Positions 1 through 9,743 of a stretch of DNA of 64,000 bases are shown piece after piece. The translations under genes and the position numbers were made by a program. Source of the stretch: Mycolicibacterium gilvum. Its GTDB lineage: Bacteria > Actinomycetota > Actinomycetes > Mycobacteriales > Mycobacteriaceae. A model generated the notes under the pieces. The model was not told the DNA's origin. It saw nothing but the letters and a program-made list of their open reading frames with translations, and did not search any database. Numbering within the stretch: position 1 is the first letter of the stretch; the number at the start of each line of letters is the position of its first letter. The DNA is taken from contig NZ_UGQM01000001.1 of assembly GCF_900454025.1 (NCBI RefSeq), positions 5,022,001-5,086,000 on the forward strand. Reading direction: 5' to 3'.

Positions 1-882
1 CCGCGGGGTATTAAGCACGAGCGTCCCTTCCCATTGCGTGCGCACCGCGGCGAAGGCGGGTGCCGACGGCTCGATCAGCACATGCAGATAGGCGATGCCG
101 AGTGACGCGATACGGCACAGCAGCGCCTCGTAGGCGCTGACGTCGTCGATCTCCCGCATGTCGCCGGCGCTGTTGCCGGGTGAGATACGCAGCCCGACGC
201 GGTCCGGGCCGATCTCGGCGACCACCGCCTCGACGACCTCGGCGGCCAGCCGCGCCCTGTTCTGCGGCGAACCGCCGTATGCGTCGGTGCGCTGGTTGAC
301 CACGTCCGACAGGAACTCGTGCAGGAGATATCCGTTGGCGGAATGGATCTCGACGCCGTCCATACCGGCGTCGACGGCACGGCGCGCGGCGGCACGGAAC
401 TGGCCGACGATCTCGGCGATCTCGCCGGTCGTCAGTGCACGGGGCACCGGAAGCGGCTTCTTACCGGTGGGCGTGTGCGTCAGCAGGTCGGCGGCTATCG
501 GCGACGGGCCCACGGTCTCGAACCCGCTGATCTCCGGATGCGCCATCCGGCCGACGTGCCAGAGCTGGACGAACATCTTCCCGCCGGCGCGATGTACCGC
601 CGAAGCGATCTCCGACCACTTGTCCTGCTGCCGGTCGGTGTAGAGGCCCGGCGTGTTCAGGTAGGCGCCGTTGGCCTGCTCGCACACCGCGGTCGCCTCG
701 CTGATGATCAGCCCCGCCGACGCCCGCTGCGCGTAGTACTGCGCCGCCAGCGAGGACGGGGTGCCGTCCGCATCGGCCCGCGACCTGGTCAGCGGCGCCA
801 TGAACAGCCGGTTCCCGGCGGCTGTGCCCCCGACCTGTATCGGCTTGAGCAGCGCGGACTGTTCGCTGAGGGTGAAGGTCAT
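1..882 (-). CDS. Old Yellow Enzyme family NADH:flavin oxidoreductase (partial, C-terminus off window)
   Basis: This open frame begins with an ATG at 882 and runs off the left edge without a stop, giving 294 codons. The start, MTFTLSEQSALLKPIQVG, followed by NRLFMAPLTRSRA, is the classic entry into an FMN-binding TIM barrel of the OYE/NemA/12-oxophytodienoate reductase type. VQLWHVGRM and GMDGVEIHSANGYLLHEF are the strand motifs that carry FMN- and substrate-contacting residues in this family. Members reduce activated C=C bonds of enones, nitro compounds or quinones with NAD(P)H, in the cytosol. About 70 C-terminal residues are missing. The neighbouring LuxR gene on the same strand lies about 90 bp upstream; shared transcription is possible but not shown. 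Confidence 0.9.
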   Translation of the reverse strand, partial: MTFTLSEQSALLKPIQVGGTAAGNRLFMAPLTRSRADADGTPSSLAAQYYAQRASAGLIISEATAVCEQANGAYLNTPGLYTDRQQDKWSEIASAVHRAGGKMFVQLWHVGRMAHPEISGFETVGPSPIAADLLTHTPTGKKPLPVPRALTTGEIAEIVGQFRAAARRAVDAGMDGVEIHSANGYLLHEFLSDVVNQRTDAYGGSPQNRARLAAEVVEAVVAEIGPDRVGLRISPGNSAGDMREIDDVSAYEALLCRIASLGIAYLHVLIEPSAPAFAAVRTQWEGTLVLNTPR

Positions 883-970
883 GATTCCCTCAAGCCGCAG
901 CCAGGCGCGGTTATTCCCGGCTACTCGCGCGCCGGGTGGTGTTCGAGGCCGAAAACCCTGGGCCGCAACG

Positions 971-1984
971 CTAGACGGCGACGGAGTGCCGGCCGCCGAG
1001 ATCGCGCAGCACCTCCGCCGACAACAATCCCAGAGCGACGGCATGCGAGGCACAGGCCGCGCGATTGGGTGCGCCGAGCTTGGCCGACGCGCTCTCGAGA
1101 TGATGCCCGGCGGTGCGCGCACTGATGAACAACTGCGCGGCGATCTGGCCGTTGGTCAACCCGCACACCGCCAGCGTCAGCGCGTCCAACTCGCGCGGGG
1201 TGATCCCCATCGGCAGTCCGGTCCGCGTCACCAGCAGTACCCCACACAGACTGTCGCCTCGGTATCGAGACGACGTCGCGATCCGTCGCACGTGCAGCCA
1301 GGACGAGCCGTCGTGGTAGCGCAACACCTCTGGTTGCACGGTGAATCCCGGTGCGCGGAAGGCCACGGCGATCTCGTTGACCACCACCGGATCCAGTGCC
1401 GAATCGAAGGAGTCGCCGAGCCTCAGCAGGTGAGCGCGGCCCGCCTCGTCGACCGCCCACGCCTGCGCGTCCGGGGCGATCAGCTCGGAGACCATCCGTG
1501 GCCGCACCGAGAAATCCAGCTGGTCGGCCATCTGCACACGCAGCGCGTTGATCTCGGCGACGTCGTCGTCACTGGGGAACCGCGCATCGTCACAGTTGAC
1601 GTGGATGGTGCCGACGTAGGTGCCGTCGGTGGTGACCAGGCGCGCAGAGAGTCCCTCGTCGAAACCGGCGGGACGGAACACGTTGTTGACCGAGTACCCG
1701 CGGCGATAGTCGGGAAAGTCCCTCCAGCGCAACGCCCCGAGCCCGTGCACCCGCATCGCGTCGAACAGCGGGTCGTTGTCGACGAACCACGAATTGAAAT
1801 GGTCCATCACCTGATCCGGGTACTCCCGGTTGGCGACGCCGATGTGGCATCGCTGGATCGGGTCCCACAAGCATATCGCCGACGCCGACGAGTCGGCGCG
1901 TGAGGCGAGCACGTCGAGCAGATCGTGCGCGCGGGTCTCCATGCTCGACGCACTGCCCAGCACGTCGCCATAGATCCCGGCCAT
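971..1984 (-). CDS. LuxR-type HTH transcriptional regulator with GAF-like N-terminus
   Basis: The C-terminal part (about residues 265-325) is a LuxR/GerE helix-turn-helix: LTPRELDALTLAVCGLTNGQ, then IAAQLFISARTAGHHLES. The roughly 260 residues before it look like a GAF/PAS-type ligand-binding domain without a receiver aspartate, so this is not a classical response regulator. I start it at the ATG at 1984 because GGAGG lies seven bases upstream; the frame is open for 48 more codons but those have no ribosome site. It is divergent from the urea-binding and urease genes with about 210 bp between them, which makes it a plausible regulator of that operon; this is inference from position only. Confidence 0.85.
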   Translation of the reverse strand: MAGIYGDVLGSASSMETRAHDLLDVLASRADSSASAICLWDPIQRCHIGVANREYPDQVMDHFNSWFVDNDPLFDAMRVHGLGALRWRDFPDYRRGYSVNNVFRPAGFDEGLSARLVTTDGTYVGTIHVNCDDARFPSDDDVAEINALRVQMADQLDFSVRPRMVSELIAPDAQAWAVDEAGRAHLLRLGDSFDSALDPVVVNEIAVAFRAPGFTVQPEVLRYHDGSSWLHVRRIATSSRYRGDSLCGVLLVTRTGLPMGITPRELDALTLAVCGLTNGQIAAQLFISARTAGHHLESASAKLGAPNRAACASHAVALGLLSAEVLRDLGGRHSVAV

Positions 1985-2087
1985 TGGCGTTCCTCCGACG
2001 TCACCCCGTTTTCGTGAGGTCATCATCGGCAGCCCGTGTTTCGGGAACGTTTCTGAATCGAGGCGGTGCCGAAAACGGAACGCCGAA

Positions 2088-2105
2088 ATGGGAGATTCCT
2101 CCCAT
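2088..2105. promoter_or_regulatory. Inverted repeat upstream of urtA
   Basis: A perfect 7-bp inverted repeat (atgggag, four bases, ctcccat) lies in the 210-bp region between the LuxR-type gene and the urea-binding gene, 90 bp before the urtA start. Its symmetry suits an operator or a short leader hairpin for the urease operon. No matching second copy was seen, and the binding protein is unknown. Confidence 0.35.
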
Positions 2106-2194
2106 GGCGACCGGGACGGACCGTTCATACGCTGGGCGCCACCCCACAGATTCGTCGCACAACGCCGTGCGGACCCTCATCGGTAAGGCGGCCC

Positions 2195-3436
2195 ATGAAA
2201 CGAACGCGTCCCACCCTGGCACTCCTGGCGGCTGTCGCCGTCCTCACCGTCGGCTGCGGCAGCCGGGCCGGTGACGAGGCTGCCGCTCCCGCGGCGGAAA
2301 GCTGCGTCGACACCACCGGTGACACCGTCAAGGTCGGCGCCATCAACTCGCTCTCGGGCGGTCTGGCCGTCAGTGAGACGGTCATCCGCGACGCGATCAC
2401 CCTGGCCGTCGAGCAGGTCAACGCCGGCGGCGGAGTGCTGGGCAAGCAGCTCACGCTGATCGGCGAGGACGGCGCGTCGGAACCGACCATCTTCGCCGAG
2501 AAAGCGCAGAAGCTCGTCCAGTCCGATTGTGTCGCTGCGGTATTCGGCGGATACACCTCGGCCAGCCGCAAGGCGATGCTGCCGGTCTTCGAGGACAACA
2601 ACGCACTGCTCTACTACGGCCAGCAGTACGAAGGTCTGGAGAGCTCCCCCAACATCTTCTACACCGGCGCCACCACCAACCAGCAGATCATCCCGGCCCT
2701 GGACTACCTCAAGGAACAGGGGGTGAAGTCCCTCTACCTCGTCGGCAGCGACTACGTCTTCCCGCGCACCTCGAATGCGATCGTCAAGGCCTACGCGCAA
2801 GCCAACGGTATCGAGATCAAGGGCGAGGACTACACGCCGCTGGGCAGCACCGACTTCTCCACCATCGTCAACAAGATCCGTACCGCCGACGCCGACGCGA
2901 TCTTCAACGTCGTGGTCGGCGACTCACTCAACGCGTTCTTCCGCGAATACCGCAGCGCGGGCCTGACCGCGGAGGAGATGCCGGTGATGTCGATGTGCGT
3001 CGGCGAGGAAGAGGTCCGCAGCATCGGTGCGCCGACCCTTGTCGGTCAGTTGTCGTCGTGGAATTACTACCAGACGCTGGACTCGCCGGCGAACACGACG
3101 TTCGTCGAGGACTTCAAGACGCGGTTCGGCACCGACCGGGTCACCTCGGATCCGATGGAATCGGCCTATGCCGCCGTGCTGCTGTGGAAAGCGACTGTGG
3201 AGAAAGCCAATTCGTTCGCGGTGCCCGACATTCAAGAGGCCGCCGGCGGCGTGACGGTCGACGTGCCGGAAGGAACGATGACCCTCGACGGGGAGAACCA
3301 CCACGTGACCAAGACGGCACGCATCGGCCGGGTCGCCGACGACGGCCTGATCTACCAGGTGTGGCAGTCCCCGGCACCCATCGAGCCGGATCCGTACCTG
3401 AAGGACTATCCGTGGGCCGCCGGGATCACAGGCTGA
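2195..3436 (+). CDS. urtA: Urea ABC transporter substrate-binding lipoprotein UrtA-like
   Basis: The 413-residue product starts [17 protein letters not shown] and has a lipobox ending VGC, so it should be exported and anchored to the membrane as a lipoprotein. The mature part is a type I periplasmic-binding fold of the branched-chain-amino-acid/amide class. [33 protein letters not shown] and the end [11 protein letters not shown] are characteristic of UrtA, the urea binder. The frame is open upstream, but only this ATG has a signal peptide and a nearby AAGG. It lies 13 bases before the fused urease structural gene and is probably cotranscribed. No urtBCDE permease or ATPase genes follow it, so its transport partner must be elsewhere or it serves another role. 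Confidence 0.9.
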   Translation: MKRTRPTLALLAAVAVLTVGCGSRAGDEAAAPAAESCVDTTGDTVKVGAINSLSGGLAVSETVIRDAITLAVEQVNAGGGVLGKQLTLIGEDGASEPTIFAEKAQKLVQSDCVAAVFGGYTSASRKAMLPVFEDNNALLYYGQQYEGLESSPNIFYTGATTNQQIIPALDYLKEQGVKSLYLVGSDYVFPRTSNAIVKAYAQANGIEIKGEDYTPLGSTDFSTIVNKIRTADADAIFNVVVGDSLNAFFREYRSAGLTAEEMPVMSMCVGEEEVRSIGAPTLVGQLSSWNYYQTLDSPANTTFVEDFKTRFGTDRVTSDPMESAYAAVLLWKATVEKANSFAVPDIQEAAGGVTVDVPEGTMTLDGENHHVTKTARIGRVADDGLIYQVWQSPAPIEPDPYLKDYPWAAGITG

Positions 3437-3449
3437 CACCGGAGCCGAC

Positions 3450-4154
3450 ATGCATCTGACACCGAAGGACGAGGACCGGCTGCTGCTGTTCCTGGCCGCC
3501 GAGCTGGCACGTAAACACCGTTCGGCGGGCCTGGCCCTCAGCTACGCCGAGGCGCGCGCCCTGATCGCCGACGAGGTGGTCGAGGCCGCGCGGGCTGGGG
3601 CGTCGGTCGCCGGGGCCGCCGCCCACGGCGCCACCGTGCTCACCGATGACGACGTGCTGCCCGGGGTGCGGTCCCTGCTGGGTTCGGTCCAGGTCGAGGC
3701 GTTCTTCGCCGACGGCCAGAAGCTGGTCACCGTGCACGACGCGATCGGACCGGGCCGCACTCCGGCCGAGCCGACGGTGACCCCGGGCGAGATCCTGCCG
3801 TGCGACGGCGAACTGGAGCTCAACGCGGGCCGTGAAGTCGCGACGGTGGTGGTCGACAACACCGGCGACCGCCCGATCCAGGTGGGTTCTCACTTCCACT
3901 TCTTCGAAGTCAATCGCGCGTTGCGGTTCGACCGGGCCGTGGCGTTCGGCATGCGCCTCGACATCCCGTCCGGCACTGCCGTGCGCTTCGAACCCGGTGA
4001 GCAACAGGAGATCTCGTTGACCAGCTACGGCGGGGAGCGCACCGTGATCGGCCAGAACGACGTCACCAACGCCGACACCTCAGGCACACCGGGCCCCGAG
4101 CTGATGGCACGCATGCGCGACCTCGGATTCCTCGACGCCCCGGGCAGGATCTGA
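3450..4154 (+). CDS. ureAB: Urease gamma/beta fusion subunit
   Basis: This 234-residue protein joins the two small urease subunits in one chain. Residues 1-100 are UreA (gamma), starting [20 protein letters not shown]. Residues from about 106 are UreB (beta), with [32 protein letters not shown] and [13 protein letters not shown]. Such fusions are known from Helicobacter and some actinobacteria; M. tuberculosis has separate ureA and ureB. GGAG five bases before the ATG fixes the start, and the stop is one base before ureC. The product builds the trimeric scaffold of cytosolic urease around UreC. About ten residues after the UreB core (DAPGRI end) form a short tail. Confidence 0.95.
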   Translation: MHLTPKDEDRLLLFLAAELARKHRSAGLALSYAEARALIADEVVEAARAGASVAGAAAHGATVLTDDDVLPGVRSLLGSVQVEAFFADGQKLVTVHDAIGPGRTPAEPTVTPGEILPCDGELELNAGREVATVVVDNTGDRPIQVGSHFHFFEVNRALRFDRAVAFGMRLDIPSGTAVRFEPGEQQEISLTSYGGERTVIGQNDVTNADTSGTPGPELMARMRDLGFLDAPGRI

Positions 4155-4155
4155 C

Positions 4156-5871
4156 ATGGGGCACCGGATCTCCCGCAGCCACTACGCCGAGCTCTACGGC
4201 CCCACCACCGGCGACCGGGTCCGCCTCGCCGACACCGAACTGCTGGCCAAAGTCGAACACGATGCCACGGTCTACGGCGACGAGTCGGTGTTCGGCGGCG
4301 GCAAGACCATGCGTGAGGGCATGGCGGTGCACGGCGACATCACCAACGCAGACGGCGCGCTGGACTTCGTCATCACCAACGTCCTGATCATCGATGCCGT
4401 CCTGGGAATCCGCAAGGCCGACATCGGGATTCGCAACGGACGGATCGCCGGCATCGGCAAGTCCGGGAACCCGCGCACCATGGACGGCGTCGACCCGGAC
4501 CTTGTCATCGGTGCGGGCACCGACATCCGGGCCGGTGAGGGCATGATCGCGACCGCGGGCGGCATCGACGTCCACGTCCACTTCGACAGCGCCGGTCTGG
4601 TCGAGGAAGCGATCTCAAGTGGGATCACCACGATGATCGGCGGCGGTTTGGGTCCGGTGACCGTCGGCATCACGACGTCGGGTCCCAATAACCTCGCCCG
4701 GATGCTGCGCGCCGCAGAGGGATTCCCGATGAACTTCGGGTTCATCGCCAACGGCAGCGCGTCGAGTACCGCTCCGCTGATCGAACAGGGTCTCGCCGGC
4801 GCCATCGGCTACAAGATCCACGAGGACTGGGGCGCCACCCCCGCGGCGATCCGGGCGTCCCTGGACGCGGGCGACGAACTCGATCTGCAGGTGCAGATCC
4901 ACACCGACACCCTCAACGAGTCCGGGTTCTTCGAGGACACGATGCGTGCGATCGGCGGACGCCCGATCCACACCTATCACGCCGAGGGTGCCGGGGGCGG
5001 GCATGCGCCCGACATCATGCGCGTCGTCGGCGAGCCGTACTGCCTGCCGTCGTCGACCAATCCGACCAACCCCTACACGCTCAACACCTTCGACGAGCAC
5101 CTCGACATGGTGATGGTGTGCCACCACCTCAACCCGCGCATCCCCGAGGACGTCGCGTTCGCCGAGTCGAGGATCCGCCGAGAGACCATCGCCGCCGAGG
5201 ACGTGCTGCACGACCTCGGCGCGATCTCGGCCATGGGTTCGGACTCCCAGGGCATGGGCCGGATCGGCGAGACCATTGCGCGGACATGGCAACTCGCCTC
5301 CCACATGCGCGCCACCCGTGGGCCGCTACCCGGCGACGAGGGCACCGGCGCGGACAACGCGCGGATCCTGCGTTACGTCGCCAAGCTGACCATCAACCCG
5401 GCTCGGCTGTTCGGCATCGACCACGAGGTCGGGTCACTGGAGCCGGGCAAGCTCGCCGACATCGTGGTGTGGGAACCGAAGTTCTTCGGTATCAGGCCCG
5501 AAGTGGTGTTCAAGGGCGGCTTTCCGGCATGGTCGGTGATGGGTGAGGCCAACGCGTCGCTGATGACGTGCGAGCCGTTGCGATACCGACCGCAGTGGGC
5601 GGCGTTCGGACGGGCACCCGCCGACGTGTCGGTGAACTTCGTCGCCGGCGCCGCGATCGACGCCGGCCTGGGACAGCAGCTGGGTCTGGACACCCGACTG
5701 GTGGCGTGCCGGGGCGCCCGCGCCCTGACGAAGGCCGACCTCCTGCACAACGACCACCTGCCCGACATCAGGATCGAGCCCGACACCTACCGCGTCACCG
5801 TCGACGGGCAGCCGTGCGTGAGCACACCGATGACCGAAGTACCGCTGGGCCGCCGGTACACGCTCAAATAG
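4156..5871 (+). CDS. ureC: Urease alpha (catalytic) subunit
   Basis: UreC (571 residues) hydrolyses urea to ammonia and carbamate with a dinickel centre. All expected residues are present: H140 and H142 in GGIDVHVHF, the carbamylated K220 in [10 protein letters not shown]249 in [10 protein letters not shown]275 in [13 protein letters not shown]363 in GSDSQGMGR, and flap residues C322 and H323 in MVCHHL. They sit three positions beyond Klebsiella numbering. The last 130 residues are more divergent than the core, and GSDSQGMGR replaces the usual SSDSQAMGR, so this is not a near copy of the standard mycobacterial enzyme. The ATG follows the ureAB stop by one base, so translation is coupled. Confidence 0.97.
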   Translation: MGHRISRSHYAELYGPTTGDRVRLADTELLAKVEHDATVYGDESVFGGGKTMREGMAVHGDITNADGALDFVITNVLIIDAVLGIRKADIGIRNGRIAGIGKSGNPRTMDGVDPDLVIGAGTDIRAGEGMIATAGGIDVHVHFDSAGLVEEAISSGITTMIGGGLGPVTVGITTSGPNNLARMLRAAEGFPMNFGFIANGSASSTAPLIEQGLAGAIGYKIHEDWGATPAAIRASLDAGDELDLQVQIHTDTLNESGFFEDTMRAIGGRPIHTYHAEGAGGGHAPDIMRVVGEPYCLPSSTNPTNPYTLNTFDEHLDMVMVCHHLNPRIPEDVAFAESRIRRETIAAEDVLHDLGAISAMGSDSQGMGRIGETIARTWQLASHMRATRGPLPGDEGTGADNARILRYVAKLTINPARLFGIDHEVGSLEPGKLADIVVWEPKFFGIRPEVVFKGGFPAWSVMGEANASLMTCEPLRYRPQWAAFGRAPADVSVNFVAGAAIDAGLGQQLGLDTRLVACRGARALTKADLLHNDHLPDIRIEPDTYRVTVDGQPCVSTPMTEVPLGRRYTLK

Positions 5872-5884
5872 CCAGGAGGACACC

Positions 5885-6505
5885 ATGATCGAGGCAGTTC
5901 GGATAGGCATCGGCGGTCCGGTCGGTTCGGGTAAGACCCGGCTCGTCGAGACGCTGGTGCCGAGACTGTCCGCCGCCGGCCTCAGCGTCGCCGTCATCAC
6001 CAACGACCTGGTCACCGACGAGGACGCCCAGCGGGTGCGGCGCAGCGGGGTCATCGACCCCGAGCGGGTGCTCGCGGTCGAGACCGGCGCGTGCCCGCAC
6101 ACCGCGATCCGCGAGGACCCGTCGGCCAACCTGGCCGCTGCCGAGCGGCTGAACCGGCGGTTCGGTGACCTCGACGTGATCCTCATCGAGTCCGGTGGCG
6201 ACAACCTGGCCGCGACCTTCACCTCCGACCTGGTCGATTACTGGATCTTCGTCATCGACACCGCCGCCGGCGACGACATCCCCCGCAAGAAGGGGATCGG
6301 GCTGCTGCAGGCAGACCTGTTGGTGGTCAACAAGATCGACCTCGCCGCACTGGTCGGTGCGGACCTCGACATGATGCGGCGCGACTGTGCCATCGCACGG
6401 CCGGTGAAACCGACCGTGTTCACCGATCTGAAGTCCGGCCACGGCCTCATCGAGCTCACCGAGAGGCTCATCGACGGCGCGATGCTCGGCGTCGGCGTCC
6501 CGTGA
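5885..6505 (+). CDS. ureG: Urease accessory GTPase UreG
   Basis: UreG (206 residues) is the SIMIBI-class GTPase that powers nickel delivery to apo-urease together with UreD and UreF. The P-loop GPVGSGKT is at residues 11-18, the nickel-binding CPH motif is in [11 protein letters not shown], the switch element is ESGGDNL, and the base-recognition motif is NKID. A strong AGGAGG at 5874-5879 precedes the ATG. It has no histidine-rich N-terminus, so nickel must come from elsewhere, probably the histidine tail of UreE in the same operon. It lies directly after ureC, whereas in M. tuberculosis ureF intervenes. Confidence 0.97.
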   Translation: MIEAVRIGIGGPVGSGKTRLVETLVPRLSAAGLSVAVITNDLVTDEDAQRVRRSGVIDPERVLAVETGACPHTAIREDPSANLAAAERLNRRFGDLDVILIESGGDNLAATFTSDLVDYWIFVIDTAAGDDIPRKKGIGLLQADLLVVNKIDLAALVGADLDMMRRDCAIARPVKPTVFTDLKSGHGLIELTERLIDGAMLGVGVP

Positions 6506-7323
6506 CCGCACCCACAATCCAGCCCGGCGAGCTCGGCATCGAAGTGGTCGCCGATTCTGCCGGACGCACGAGGACCGCATCGTTGCGGCAGCGCTATCCA
6601 CAACGCGTCACCATGCCGCTGCACTGCGATCCCGACCGTCCCGGTGCGGTGACGCTGTGCGTGCAGAGCCCCAGCGGGGGCACGTTCTCCGACGACGAGC
6701 TGCGGACCACGGTGGCCTGCCGCGCGGGAAGCCATCTGCACCTCACCACCCAGTCCGCGACACAGGTTTTCGCCGGCGACGGCGCAGGCGCCCGTCACCA
6801 CCTCGACTTCACCGTGGACCGCGGCGCGGCCCTCGAGTACTACCCGGGAACGGTCATCCCGCACACCGACGCGACGTTCACCCAGACGATCGACGTGAAC
6901 GTCGAGACCGGCGGACTGTATCTCGGATGGGAGGCCGTCGCGGCGGGGCGCATCGCCCACGGGGAACGCTACGGGTACCACACCTACGACAGCGCGATCC
7001 TCGCCCGCGTGGACGGGCGGGCCGTCGCGCGGGACCGCCAGGTGATCCGCCCCGGTACCGACGCGATGAGTCTGCTCGAGGGTGACTACCTCGCCACCCT
7101 GCTCGTCGTCGCGCCGGGAGCCGACATCGAGGCGCTGCTACGACGACTACGAGCGACGCTGGACGACGGCAGCGGATGTTCCGGCGGGGCCGGCCGCCTG
7201 CCGGCGCATGCCGGTGTCTTCCTCCGGTTGATCGCCCAGCGAGCGCCTGATCTGCACCGCGCGCGGACCGACCTGTTCGCCGCCGCGCGCCGCGAGCTCA
7301 TGCCCGGGAAGGACGAATCATGA
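6502..7323 (+). CDS. ureD: Urease accessory protein UreD (UreH)
   Basis: The GTG start overlaps the ureG stop in a GTGA junction, so the two are translationally coupled. The 273-residue product shows the UreD beta-rich fold: [20 protein letters not shown], then [19 protein letters not shown] and the highly typical [19 protein letters not shown]. UreD is the platform on which UreF and UreG assemble with apo-urease, and it carries the tunnel through which nickel is thought to pass. The protein has normal length and no obvious damage. Its place between ureG and ureE is unusual, since ureD is commonly first or last in urease operons. Confidence 0.93.
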   Translation: MTAPTIQPGELGIEVVADSAGRTRTASLRQRYPQRVTMPLHCDPDRPGAVTLCVQSPSGGTFSDDELRTTVACRAGSHLHLTTQSATQVFAGDGAGARHHLDFTVDRGAALEYYPGTVIPHTDATFTQTIDVNVETGGLYLGWEAVAAGRIAHGERYGYHTYDSAILARVDGRAVARDRQVIRPGTDAMSLLEGDYLATLLVVAPGADIEALLRRLRATLDDGSGCSGGAGRLPAHAGVFLRLIAQRAPDLHRARTDLFAAARRELMPGKDES

Positions 7324-7811
7324 ATGCACACAGCATCATCGGGGACATCTCGGAGTCGCGGTTCGGCGGGCTCGCACGCCACCACGTCGACATCGGGTGG
7401 GGTGATGCGACCAAGCACCGCCAGGTGGTGGTCGCCGACACCGGTCTGGTCGTACAGCTGACGCTTCCGCGCGGATCATTCCTGCGGGCCGGCGCCGTGA
7501 TCGCGGCCGACGACACCGCCGCGGTGGTGGTCCGACGGCCCGCCCAAGACGCCATCTCGGTGCGGTTCGCCGACAACGACGGCGTGGCGGGAGCCCGCAG
7601 GATGCTGCTGCTGGGATACCTGCTCGGCAACCAGCACGCCCCGATCGACGTCGACGAGCACGCCGTGGCCGCGCCGTTGTTCACCAGCGCGCAGGCTGCC
7701 GAGGAACTGCTCACCGAACTCGGCGTCACCGGCGACGTCACCCAGCGGGCGCTCGCCGTCGACGGCTGGGCCCGGACCTCCGCGGATTCCCATGCCGGCC
7801 ACCGACACTGA
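7320..7811 (+). CDS. ureE: Urease nickel metallochaperone UreE
   Basis: The start overlaps the ureD stop in an ATGA junction. The 163-residue protein has the UreE layout: an N-terminal peptide-binding part, then the metal-binding domain with GARRMLLLGYLLGNQHAPID, in which the His is the conserved nickel ligand of the UreE dimer. The tail ends SHAGHRH, a short histidine-rich nickel-binding extension. UreE loads nickel onto UreG. M. tuberculosis urease clusters lack ureE, so this gene points to a different urease lineage. Its last 20 bases overlap the start of ureF. Confidence 0.9.
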   Translation: MNAHSIIGDISESRFGGLARHHVDIGWGDATKHRQVVVADTGLVVQLTLPRGSFLRAGAVIAADDTAAVVVRRPAQDAISVRFADNDGVAGARRMLLLGYLLGNQHAPIDVDEHAVAAPLFTSAQAAEELLTELGVTGDVTQRALAVDGWARTSADSHAGHRH

Positions 7812-8487
7812 CCCCGACGCCGCACTGGCGCTGTGGATGCAGCTGCACGACAGCGCGTTCCCGGCAGGCCGCATGGTGCACAGCCAGGGTCTCGAACAGT
7901 GGCTCGCCGACCGTCCCGACGCCGACCACGATGCCGTTGCGGCTGCGGTACTGGCCTACCTCGCCAACAGTTACGCACCGCTGGACGCCACAGTCTGTGC
8001 GGCGTCCTGGCGCTCGGCGGGAGACGACACGGCACTGACCGGACTCGACGCACTGACGGCGAGCTACAAGCTGTTCGACAATGCCCGTACCGCCTCGGAG
8101 TCGGCGGGACGCCAGTTGGCGAGCGTCTCGCGGCAGGTCGGCCTGGCCGACAGTCGGTATCTGCGGGCCGTCACCGACGGTGACACCCCCGGCCATTGCG
8201 CCGTGGTGGAGGGATCGCTGCAGGCACTGCTCGGCATCCCGGTGCGCGTCGCCGTGCTGGGGGCACTGCGATCGACCCTGGCGTCGATGCTCAGCGCCGC
8301 GATCCGTCTCGGCCGCATCGGACCGCTGCACAGCCAGCGGACCCAGGCCCGCAGCGTGGCGTTGCTCGTAGAACTGGCCCACCAGGCCTGCGCGCGCGAC
8401 GTGGACGAGGTGTGGAGCGTCGCACCGGCGCTGGAGATCAGCGGCATGCGCCACGAGACCCGCTCGGCGCGTCTGTTCACCACATAG
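7792..8487 (+). CDS. ureF: Urease accessory protein UreF
   Basis: UreF (231 residues, all alpha-helical) begins MPATDTDPDAALALWMQLHD with the family signature DSAFPAGRMVHSQGLEQWL close behind. It binds UreD and acts on UreG as a GTPase-coupling factor during nickel insertion. The ATG lies 20 bases before the ureE stop, so this is the last coupled gene of the urtA-ureAB-C-G-D-E-F operon. The C-terminus SGMRHETRSARLFTT matches the normal UreF end, so the gene is complete. The next gene (dapC) begins 72 bases later and belongs to a different pathway. Confidence 0.92.
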   Translation: MPATDTDPDAALALWMQLHDSAFPAGRMVHSQGLEQWLADRPDADHDAVAAAVLAYLANSYAPLDATVCAASWRSAGDDTALTGLDALTASYKLFDNARTASESAGRQLASVSRQVGLADSRYLRAVTDGDTPGHCAVVEGSLQALLGIPVRVAVLGALRSTLASMLSAAIRLGRIGPLHSQRTQARSVALLVELAHQACARDVDEVWSVAPALEISGMRHETRSARLFTT

Positions 8488-8558
8488 AACGATGGCAGGC
8501 CGCCCACGGTGACCAGGTTCGAGCTGCCGCTCGCCTCCCCCACGTAGGCTTCGAAGCC

Positions 8559-9734
8559 GTGACGGTGCAACGGCTGAGGCCCTACGCGGTGACGATCTTC
8601 GCCGAGACCTCGGCGCTGGCCGCGCGCGTCGGCGCGGTGAACCTTGGTCAGGGCTTCCCCGACGAGGACGGACCGCCGGCGATGCTGAAGGCCGCCGAGA
8701 ACGCGATCGCCGACGGCGTCAACCAGTACCCGCCCGGGCTGGGCTCCGCGCCGCTACGCCAGGCGATCGCCGATCAGCGCAGGCGCCGCTACGGCACTGT
8801 GTACGACCCGGACACCGAGGTGCTGGTCACCGTCGGCGCCACCGAGGCCATCGCATCGTCGGTCCTCGGTCTCGTCGAGCCGGGTTCGGAGGTGCTGCTG
8901 ATCGAACCGTTCTACGACTCGTACTCCCCTGTCATCGCGATGGCCGGGTGTCACCGCCGCGCCGTGCCGCTGCGCCAGGACGGCCGCGGGTTCGCCATCG
9001 ACATCGAGGCGCTGCGGGCCGCGGTGGGCCCGAGAACGCGGGCGCTGATCGTGAACACGCCACACAACCCGACCGGCATGATCGCCTCCGACGAGGAGCT
9101 GCGGGGGCTGGCCGAGCTCGCCGTGGCCCACGATCTGCTCGTCATCACCGACGAGGTCTACGAGCATCTCGTCTTTGACGGCAGGCAGCACCGCCCGCTG
9201 GCCGGCTATCCCGGCATGGCCGAGCGGACCGTCACCATCAGCAGCGCGGGCAAGATGTTCAACGTCACCGGCTGGAAGATCGGATGGGCTTGCGGACCAA
9301 GCGATCTCATCGCCGGCGTGCGCGCGGCCAAGCAGTACCTCAGCTATGTCGCCGGTGCGCCGTTCCAGCCGGCGGTGGCCCAGGCGCTGAACAACGAGGA
9401 CGCCTGGGTCGACGCGCTGTGCGCATCGTTCCAAGCGCGTCGCGACCGGCTCAGCTCGGCGTTGAGTGACATCGGGTTCGACGTCTTCGACAGCTTCGGG
9501 ACGTACTTCCTGACCGTCGATCCCCGCCCGCTCGGCTACGACGACAGCACGTCGTTCTGCGCGCAACTGCCCGAGCAGGTGGGTGTCGCCGCGATCCCGA
9601 TGTCGGCGTTCTGCGATCCCGCTGCGGCGCACGCAGGTGAGTGGAAACACCTGGTGCGCTTCGCCTTCTGCAAGCGCGACGAGACTCTCGACGAGGCGAT
9701 CCGTCGGCTTCAGGCGTTGAGGAGCACCGGATAG
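8559..9734 (+). CDS. dapC: PLP-dependent aminotransferase, probable N-succinyldiaminopimelate aminotransferase DapC
   Basis: The product (391 residues) is a class I/II fold-type I aminotransferase. NLGQGFPDEDGP, NQYPPGLGSAPLRQAIA, NTPHNPTG and ITDEVYEHLVFDG are family motifs, and the PLP lysine is in ISSAGKMFNVTGWKIGWACG. It closely resembles M. tuberculosis Rv0858c, annotated DapC for lysine/meso-diaminopimelate synthesis; kynurenine or methionine aminotransferases share the fold, so substrate is assigned by resemblance. The frame stays open for 120 codons upstream into ureF, but the GTG at 8559 (VTVQRLRPYAVTIF) aligns with the family N-terminus. It converges with the SRPBCC gene downstream. 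Confidence 0.88.
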   Translation: MTVQRLRPYAVTIFAETSALAARVGAVNLGQGFPDEDGPPAMLKAAENAIADGVNQYPPGLGSAPLRQAIADQRRRRYGTVYDPDTEVLVTVGATEAIASSVLGLVEPGSEVLLIEPFYDSYSPVIAMAGCHRRAVPLRQDGRGFAIDIEALRAAVGPRTRALIVNTPHNPTGMIASDEELRGLAELAVAHDLLVITDEVYEHLVFDGRQHRPLAGYPGMAERTVTISSAGKMFNVTGWKIGWACGPSDLIAGVRAAKQYLSYVAGAPFQPAVAQALNNEDAWVDALCASFQARRDRLSSALSDIGFDVFDSFGTYFLTVDPRPLGYDDSTSFCAQLPEQVGVAAIPMSAFCDPAAAHAGEWKHLVRFAFCKRDETLDEAIRRLQALRSTG

Positions 9735-9743
9735 CCCAGGTTC

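Noticed and set aside
8196..8558. N-terminal extension of the dapC product
   Set aside because: The added 121 residues are an arginine-rich shadow of ureF; the family N-terminus begins at the GTG at 8559.
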